Origin: Streptomyces sp. sk2.1
GTDB lineage: Bacteria; Actinomycetota; Actinomycetes; Streptomycetales; Streptomycetaceae
Reading direction: 5' to 3'
Assembly: GCF_008120935.1 (NCBI RefSeq)
Contig: NZ_RDBO01000077.1
Coordinates: 632,463-696,462 of the forward strand
DNA length: 64,000 bases
In this document: positions 59,460 to 64,000 of the stretch, piece after piece
Position numbering within the stretch: the first letter of the stretch is position 1
Layout of the letters: each line of letters opens with the position of its first letter
Notes under the pieces: model-generated
Databases searched by the model: none
What the model saw: only the letters and a program-made list of their open reading frames with translations
Told to the model about the DNA's origin: nothing
Made by a program: the position numbers and the translations under genes

Positions 59460-59828
59460 GTGCAACTCGAAGCGCACGCCCCGTCCGTACCGCCTTCCGA
59501 CACGATCTCCCCGCCCGGCCTCACGGAGGACTCCACCTTGCTCCCCCTCACCGCGCTCACCGCGCTCGACGACGCCATCGAGAACCTCGGCGTACCCGTT
59601 CCGTGCCGTTCCTACGACCCGGAGGTCTTCTTCGCCGAGTCGCCCGCCGACGTCGAGTACGCCAAGTCGCTCTGCCGCACCTGTCCGCTCGTCGAGGCAT
59701 GCCTCGCGGGCGCCAAGGAGCGTCGTGAGCCGTGGGGTGTCTGGGGCGGTGAGCTCTTCATCCAGGGTGTTGTCGTTGCTCGCAAGCGGCCGCGTGGTCG
59801 TCCGCGCAAGAACCCGGTCGCGGCGTGA
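59460..59828 (+). CDS. wblC: WhiB7/WblC-family redox-sensing transcription regulator
   Basis: A 122-residue iron-sulfur regulator that induces intrinsic antibiotic-resistance genes with the vegetative sigma factor. The four cluster Cys are at 49, 72, 75 and 81 (PCRSY, LCRTC, EAC). The beta-turn GVWGG follows, and the C-terminal AT-hook RGRPRKN contacts the A/T-rich promoter tract. The GTG giving MQLEAHAPS is chosen to match WblC proteins; a longer frame from 59346 would start inside the terminator U-tract. S. coelicolor wblC is SCO5190 (from memory). Autoregulation and attenuation are seen upstream. Confidence 0.95.
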   Translation: MQLEAHAPSVPPSDTISPPGLTEDSTLLPLTALTALDDAIENLGVPVPCRSYDPEVFFAESPADVEYAKSLCRTCPLVEACLAGAKERREPWGVWGGELFIQGVVVARKRPRGRPRKNPVAA

Positions 59829-59920
59829 TCGCCGACCTGGGGGTCACGGCCCCCAAGCCCATGAAGCGCATCGGAACCATTGACCGTCCCCACACCCACG
59901 ATCCCCGAAATCAGGCCCCC

Positions 59921-60184
59921 ATGTCCGTCCCCACGAATGAGCCCGTCGGCTCCGCAACACCGAACGTCACGAACATCGGCGCGAACGACTCGCGTCAGAA
60001 CAGGACCCGCGAGATGCAACTCATCCCAGAAGCCCTGGCGCGTGCTCATATGCACGACCGCATGAGGGAAGCCGACACGCAACGCCAGGCCGTGCGCCTG
60101 GTCACCGCGCGTCGGATGCAGCGCAGGGCGGAGCGCGCCTCGATGCGTGCCCGCCGCGCGCTGGCCATGGCGGTCATGCACTAG
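59921..60184 (+). CDS. small basic conserved hypothetical protein downstream of wblC
   Basis: An 87-residue protein from ATG 59921 (MSVPTNEPVG ... ARRALAMAVMH), helical and basic at its C-terminus (RRMQRRAERASMRARRALAM). The open frame extends to a GTG at 59825 that overlaps the wblC stop as GTGA, so a longer coupled form of 119 residues is possible. Between the two starts GGGGGTCACGGCCCCC forms a small hairpin. Function unknown. Confidence 0.55.
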   Translation: MSVPTNEPVGSATPNVTNIGANDSRQNRTREMQLIPEALARAHMHDRMREADTQRQAVRLVTARRMQRRAERASMRARRALAMAVMH

Positions 60185-60259
60185 CCAGGTCGAAGCAACA
60201 CCCGCCGCCGGGCAACCGCTCCGCCCGGCGGCGAACAGCACCCACAGTCAGTACCCCTT

Positions 60260-60293
60260 CCGCGGGGCCGGTCCGGACGGACCGGCCCCGCGG
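60260..60293 (+). terminator. hairpin terminator after the wblC operon
   Basis: 16-bp arms CCGCGGGGCCGGTCCG and complement around a GA loop, 76 bp after the preceding stop. Confidence 0.82.
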
Positions 60294-60390
60294 TCGTGCC
60301 ACACGCGACCGAGCCACATGCCGGTGCCGCCGTGCCGGTGTCGTCATACGATGCCGAGCGGCGCGGCGGCACCGGGGTTATCGTCACGAC

Positions 60391-60618
60391 GTGGACGAGG
60401 AGACCCATCACCCGATTCAGCAGCCCGCTCAGCAGTCCGCCCGGAGCGACGAGGCAGCGGCCGTCTGCGCCCTGTGCGGCACCTCCGCCGACAGCGAGAG
60501 CGCACCGCCGACCTGGATCTGTTCCGTGGAGAACGGCCGGCGCCAGTACTTCTGCGATCAGTGCGCCCGCACCCACATCAGGGCGATCGAGAGCCGCCTC
60601 GACTCCGCCTGGTGGTGA
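60391..60618 (+). CDS. small zinc-finger-like conserved hypothetical protein, 75 aa
   Basis: Seventy-five residues with CALCG and, 23 residues on, CDQC followed by ARTHIRAIESRLD: a probable four-Cys zinc knuckle. Homologues seem widespread in Streptomyces (from memory); function unknown. TATCGT (60379-60384) is seven bases before the GTG and no ribosome site is visible, so a leaderless transcript is likely. Confidence 0.75.
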   Translation: MDEETHHPIQQPAQQSARSDEAAAVCALCGTSADSESAPPTWICSVENGRRQYFCDQCARTHIRAIESRLDSAWW

Positions 60619-60698
60619 CCCGCCAGGTCCCCGCTCAGCAGCGCCCCGTCAAGGAGGCCCCCGGCCGCCGACGTTCCGGCCGAAGACCCCGCCCCGAC

Positions 60699-60788
60699 CG
60701 GAACGCGCCAGCCGGAAACACCCTGACCGGGAACACACCGGCCGGAACGCACCTGCCAGGAACACATCCGGCAGGAACGCGTCCGTGG
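60699..60788. repeat. 15-bp degenerate tandem repeat, six units
   Basis: Units begin near 60699, 60714, 60729, 60744, 60759 and 60774 with a GGAAC(R)C core, in the 182-bp gap between two convergent genes. It may arise by slippage; no gene is needed to explain it. Confidence 0.7.
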
Positions 60789-60800
60789 CGTCGCCCTGGC

Positions 60801-62243
60801 CTAAGCCCCTGCGGGCGCGTCCTCCACCAGTTCCGGTGTCACGCCCTCCCGCTCGTCCTCCACCGGTTCCCGCGCAGCGTCCTCCTCCTCGTACTCCGGC
60901 AGGAAGCCCGGCAGCCAGGCTTCGAGCTCATCGCGCAGCCGTACCGTCGCACCCAACTGGCACAGCACCCCGATCGTGCTCAACGTCACCCGGTGTATCA
61001 GGAGATAGGCGGGCGGCAGGTTCAGCTGCTTGCCGAGCTGATGCGCGGGGGAGCGGAGGTCCGCGATCTGCGCCGCCTGGGCGCGCAACCAGCTCCGGGT
61101 GAAGGTGAACTCCTCCACCTGCGCCGGTTCGATGATGGGCAGGAGGTAATCGAGCACCGCGTCCGGGTCGAGGTCGACCGACTCCTTGACGAACCCCTCC
61201 TCGCGCAACAGCTCGTAGACCGCCGCCGCCTCACCCTCCAGCGCCAGCCGCAAGGAGTCGCCGATCGGCTGCGGCAGACCACCCGGCAGCCGGTCCACCG
61301 TTCCGAAGTCCAGCACCCCGAGCCGCCACCGGCTCTCCTCGCCGTCCTCGCCGCCCGACCCCTCGTCCGGGGGAAGCAGCCGGAAGTTGCCCGGATGCGG
61401 ATCGGCGTGCAGCAGACCGGTGCGGGCGGGCCCCGAGAAGAGGAACCGCGCGAGCAACTGACCGGCCCGGTCCCGTTGCTCCGGTGTGCCCTCCGCGATC
61501 ACGTCGGCCAGCGGAACACCGTCCATCCACTCCGTCACCAGCACTTGGTCGGATTGGTACACCACTTCGGGGATCACGACGTCGGGATCGTCGGCGAACT
61601 CCTCGGCGTGGTCCTGCTGCGACCGTGCCTCCTGCTCGTAGTCCAGCTCCTCCGAGACCCGGTCGCGCAGCTCCGTGATGAGCGGCTTGATGTCCATGCC
61701 GGGGATCAACGGGCCGAGCACCCGGGCGAATCTGCTGAGCTGGGTCAGATCCGAGAGCAGGGCCTCTCCGGCACCCGGGTACTGCACCTTCACCGCGACG
61801 TCCCGCCCGTCGTGCCACACCGCCCGGTGCACCTGACCGATCGAGGCGGCCGCCGACGGGGTGTCCGCGAATTCGAGGAACAACTCCCGCCAGTTCTCGC
61901 CGAGCCGTTCCTCCAGCACCGCGTGGACGGTGCCGCTGGGCATGGGGGGCGCGGCCTCCTGGAGTTTGGTGAGCGCCGCCCGGTACGGACCGGCGACCTC
62001 CTCGGGCAGCGCCGACTCGAAGACGGACAGGGCCTGCCCCAGCTTCATCGCCCCGCCCTTCAACTCGCCCAGGACCTTGAACAGCTGGTCCGCGGTGCGC
62101 TGCTGGACTTCCCGGGCGACCAACTCCGCGGACTTCCCGCCGATCCGTTTGCCCAGGCCCCACGTGGCGCGACCGGCGAACCCCAAGGGCAGGGCGGCCA
62201 ACTTGGCGGTACGGGTGACCGCCTTCCGGGGAAGATCAGACAT
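60801..62243 (-). CDS. ABC1/AarF (UbiB-type) atypical kinase-like protein
   Basis: A 480-residue protein of the ABC1 family. Family motifs: GAMKLGQALSVFESALPEE (KxGQ), SAAASIGQVHRAVWHDGRDVAVKVQYPG (Ala-rich loop plus Lys), ELDYEQEARSQ, HADPHPGNFRLL and GVLDFGTV. ABC1 proteins serve isoprenoid or lipid pathways as ATPases rather than classical kinases. GGAGGGG precedes the ATG; upstream codons of the longer frame are not conserved-looking. It follows the wblC block as in mycobacteria (Rv3197). Confidence 0.92.
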   Translation of the reverse strand: MSDLPRKAVTRTAKLAALPLGFAGRATWGLGKRIGGKSAELVAREVQQRTADQLFKVLGELKGGAMKLGQALSVFESALPEEVAGPYRAALTKLQEAAPPMPSGTVHAVLEERLGENWRELFLEFADTPSAAASIGQVHRAVWHDGRDVAVKVQYPGAGEALLSDLTQLSRFARVLGPLIPGMDIKPLITELRDRVSEELDYEQEARSQQDHAEEFADDPDVVIPEVVYQSDQVLVTEWMDGVPLADVIAEGTPEQRDRAGQLLARFLFSGPARTGLLHADPHPGNFRLLPPDEGSGGEDGEESRWRLGVLDFGTVDRLPGGLPQPIGDSLRLALEGEAAAVYELLREEGFVKESVDLDPDAVLDYLLPIIEPAQVEEFTFTRSWLRAQAAQIADLRSPAHQLGKQLNLPPAYLLIHRVTLSTIGVLCQLGATVRLRDELEAWLPGFLPEYEEEDAAREPVEDEREGVTPELVEDAPAGA

Positions 62244-62284
62244 GAGCCCCTCCAAATCCCAGACTGCCGTGCCGGGCGCGGCGG

Positions 62285-63419
62285 TTACCCGGCCATTGTG
62301 TCGTGCGTGGTTCCGGCCCCGGAGGAGCACTCCCTCCCAACATGCCCGGCCGCTCCACAGGAGCAGTCGAGATGCGCTCCGATCTGCTCGGACCGCCAGT
62401 CCAGCAGCGGCAGCGCCGTCTCCCAGCGCGTCCCGGTGCTCGCGGGCAACTCCCCGTCCAGGAAGGACAACGCGTGGGCGGCCGCCAACCCGGCCACCGC
62501 CGTCGCCAGACCCAGGTCACAGGCCTGCACGGCGGCCCGCCGCCCGGACCGCCACTGGGACAGCATCCTGGGCCACTGCTCGTCCCCGTCCGCGCGGTTC
62601 AGCTCCAGGCACCCCGCGCAGGCGGTGCCCCCGGGCAGGACCAGCGGACCGACCACTCCCGTCGCCTCCATCACCCCCGCGTAGAGATGAGGAGTGCCCG
62701 ACGCGATCCATGGTTCGGCCGGACGGGGGTCGGGGGCGTACACCGCGAGGCCGTCGCGCGGGGCGACCACGATCAGCGAGAGCCCCGGCTCGCCATTCGA
62801 TGGGGAACCCGCCGACTCCGCCGTCCGGGGCGTCGCGCCGATGGCGGATCTGCGGACCAACTGCCGGGCCGCGGTGTCCCGGCGTTCACCGACGGATGTC
62901 GGAGGAAGCCCGCCGGGCGAGACGTCCCACGGCTCCGTGTGCCCACCGTCCAGAACCTCCACCCGCCCCCGACAGCACCGCCGCGATCGCGGCTCCGACC
63001 CGGCCCGCGCCCCGCACCTGGACCCGCATCGCACGGCGGGCCGCCATCCGGCGCATCCCGCCGCCCGGTTCGGGATGGACGACGGAGAGCGACGCCAGGT
63101 CGGGGCGGTGCCGCTCCAACGCACCGGGCCGGTTCCGCAACGCCTCGGTCTCCGGGCCGGCGGCCCGGACGTCGTCGATCAGACCGGCGCTCGCCAAGCG
63201 GTTCACCAGCATGTCCACCTGATGTTCCGACAGGTCCAGTGTGCGGGCCTCCTCGTGCAGCAGCGGCAGACCGCGCGTCCCGTCGAGCAGTTCCAGAAAA
63301 CTGCCCGTGGCGATATCCAGCGGGCCGAACTTCACCGCATGAGCATGGGTCACCCCGAATTGCACGGTGCCCCGACCGCGCCACGCGCGGCGCAGTGCGG
63401 GTTTCAACATCGGATGCAC
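62285..63419 (-). pseudogene. ThiF-family (E1-like) protein, frameshifted near 62960
   Basis: Frame one starts at GTG 63419 with a winged-helix-like N-terminus (LDGTRGLPLLHEEARTLDLSEHQVDMLVNRL, about residues 35-80) and reaches the Rossmann turn VRGAGRVGAAIAAVLSGAG. It then loses frame and stops at 62886. The second frame resumes at VEVLDGGHTEPWDVSPGG and ends at 62285 after a zinc pair CAGC and CSCGA, as in E1-like enzymes. A net loss not divisible by three, within a run of G at 62961-62970, explains both. It may be a real pseudogene or a sequencing error. Homologues bind leader peptides or activate carrier proteins in RiPP-type systems (inference). Confidence 0.75.
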
Positions 63420-63638
63420 GACTACCCCCGGTCTGTGTTCCTCGGTCTCTGTGCGTGGGCCGCGGCCCGGATCTTCGCGAGATCCGTTGTCAGAATGCGA
63501 CCCGGCGCCAAAACGTGCGGAAAGTTATCCACAGGTAGGGGGTATTAGTCATTCAAATGGTGCGTGCTGTGGCGCGGATCGGACACGAACCGTTCCGGAG
63601 GCGGGACTTCCCCCGCCGATTCCGGGTAACGTCGTGGC
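63420..63638. other. intergenic region between divergent ThiF-family and M48-type genes
   Basis: No gene is visible. TTATCCACA (63525-63533) matches an E. coli-type DnaA box, and TAACGT (63627-63632) is placed seven bases before the GTG of the next gene. Confidence 0.5.
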
Positions 63639-64000
63639 GTGCCCGCCGACCCGTCACCCGGAATCGCCGGGGGGACCCCTGTGAGTGGCGCCGGAACCCG
63701 GCGGCGCGAGGCTCCGGACCGTCCGCCCCGTGCCTCGGCGACGAGCGCGGTCGAGGTCCGCAGGAGCAGCCGCCGCAGCAGAACGGTCTCCGCGTACCGC
63801 GAGGGCGACCGCACCATCGTGCTCATCCCGGCCCGGATGTCGGAGGCCGAGGAGCAGCGCTGGGTCGGGGTGATGCTCGACCGGCTCGCGGCGCAGGAGA
63901 GCAGACGCGTCCTCGGCGACGGCGAGCTGGCCGAGCGCGCCGAGCGGTTGTCCGCCCAGTACTTCGAGGGCCGGGCCAGGCCGGCGTCGGTGCGCTGGGT
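63639..64000 (+). CDS. M48/YgjP-like metallopeptidase family protein, 3' end beyond window
   Basis: The visible 120 residues read REGDRTIVLIPARMSEAEEQRWVGVMLDRLAAQE then GDGELAERAERLSAQYFEGRARPASVRW, the N-terminal part of the YgjP/SprT-like zinc peptidases; the HExxH motif would lie beyond the window. GTG 63639 fits the TAACGT box for a leaderless mRNA. GTG 63681, preceded by GGGGGGA, is the alternative. Confidence 0.75.
   Translation, partial: MPADPSPGIAGGTPVSGAGTRRREAPDRPPRASATSAVEVRRSSRRSRTVSAYREGDRTIVLIPARMSEAEEQRWVGVMLDRLAAQESRRVLGDGELAERAERLSAQYFEGRARPASVRW

Noticed and set aside
63525-63533. TTATCCACA taken as part of a replication origin
   Set aside because: A single box of E. coli type; no box cluster and no dnaA or dnaN gene nearby.

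Overview
The window is high-GC actinobacterial chromosome and is almost certainly Streptomyces. It has dense third-position GC codon use, many GTG starts, DUF3107, DUF3152 and DUF6758 proteins, a WblC-type WhiB7 regulator, and several apparently leaderless genes. Two of its gene neighbourhoods are ones I recall from Mycobacterium tuberculosis: htrA-tatB-mrp-MgtE/CBS-corA (around Rv1223-Rv1239c) and rhlE, DUF3107, TetR, DUF3152, moeZ, MGMT-like, adnA/adnB, nudC, mrx1, uvrD2, whiB7, ABC1 kinase (around Rv3211-Rv3197). Most of the window is therefore core chromosome. The accessory material is one insertion sequence, an ABC importer operon, a Pel-like polysaccharide locus, a duplicated peptidase pair and several repeat arrays. 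No rRNA or tRNA gene is visible.

Layout. 1-12 kb: envelope and ion homeostasis. This part holds a 5'-truncated HtrA protease, TatB, an IS5-family element inserted exactly in the stop codon of mrp, Mrp, a DUF1003 protein, an MgtE-N/CBS protein, a lipoprotein, CorA, a suppressor-of-fused protein and an MFS transporter. 12-24.6 kb: small conserved Streptomyces genes (DUF6758, PHP, MarC, NYN), a DEAD-box helicase with a coupled upstream ORF and a CTG start, a MiaE-like protein, a 31-bp tandem array, DUF3107, TetR, a hydrolase and a DUF3152 putative metalloprotease. 24.7-30.6 kb: a leaderless 31-codon ORF ending Cys-Cys, followed by a dipeptide-type ABC importer operon. 30.8-36.1 kb: a PelF-like glycosyltransferase, a polytopic membrane protein, an epimerase and a spherulin-4-type (GH135-like) protein, read here as a candidate galactosaminoglycan system. 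36.2-41 kb: MoeZ and two tandem secreted tripeptidyl-aminopeptidase-like lipoproteins separated by a 21-bp inverted-repeat element. 41.4-44.2 kb: a fused membrane/kinase-like/flippase protein.

44.4-59.8 kb: a genome-maintenance block with an alkyltransferase-like protein, AdnA, an antisense SAM-methyltransferase, AdnB (frameshifted in this sequence), an M20 dipeptidase, NudC, mycoredoxin, UvrD2, and then the wblC antibiotic-response regulator behind a long leader with an upstream ORF and an intrinsic terminator. 59.8-64 kb: two small proteins, an ABC1/AarF kinase-like protein, a frameshifted ThiF-family protein and the start of an M48/YgjP-like metallopeptidase cut by the window end.

The best candidates for under-described biology are the Pel/GAG-like locus, the leaderless poly-Cys ORF ahead of the importer, the wblC attenuator geometry, and the CTGA-coupled upstream ORF of the RNA helicase. 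Assignments rest on reading motifs by eye; no database search was run.
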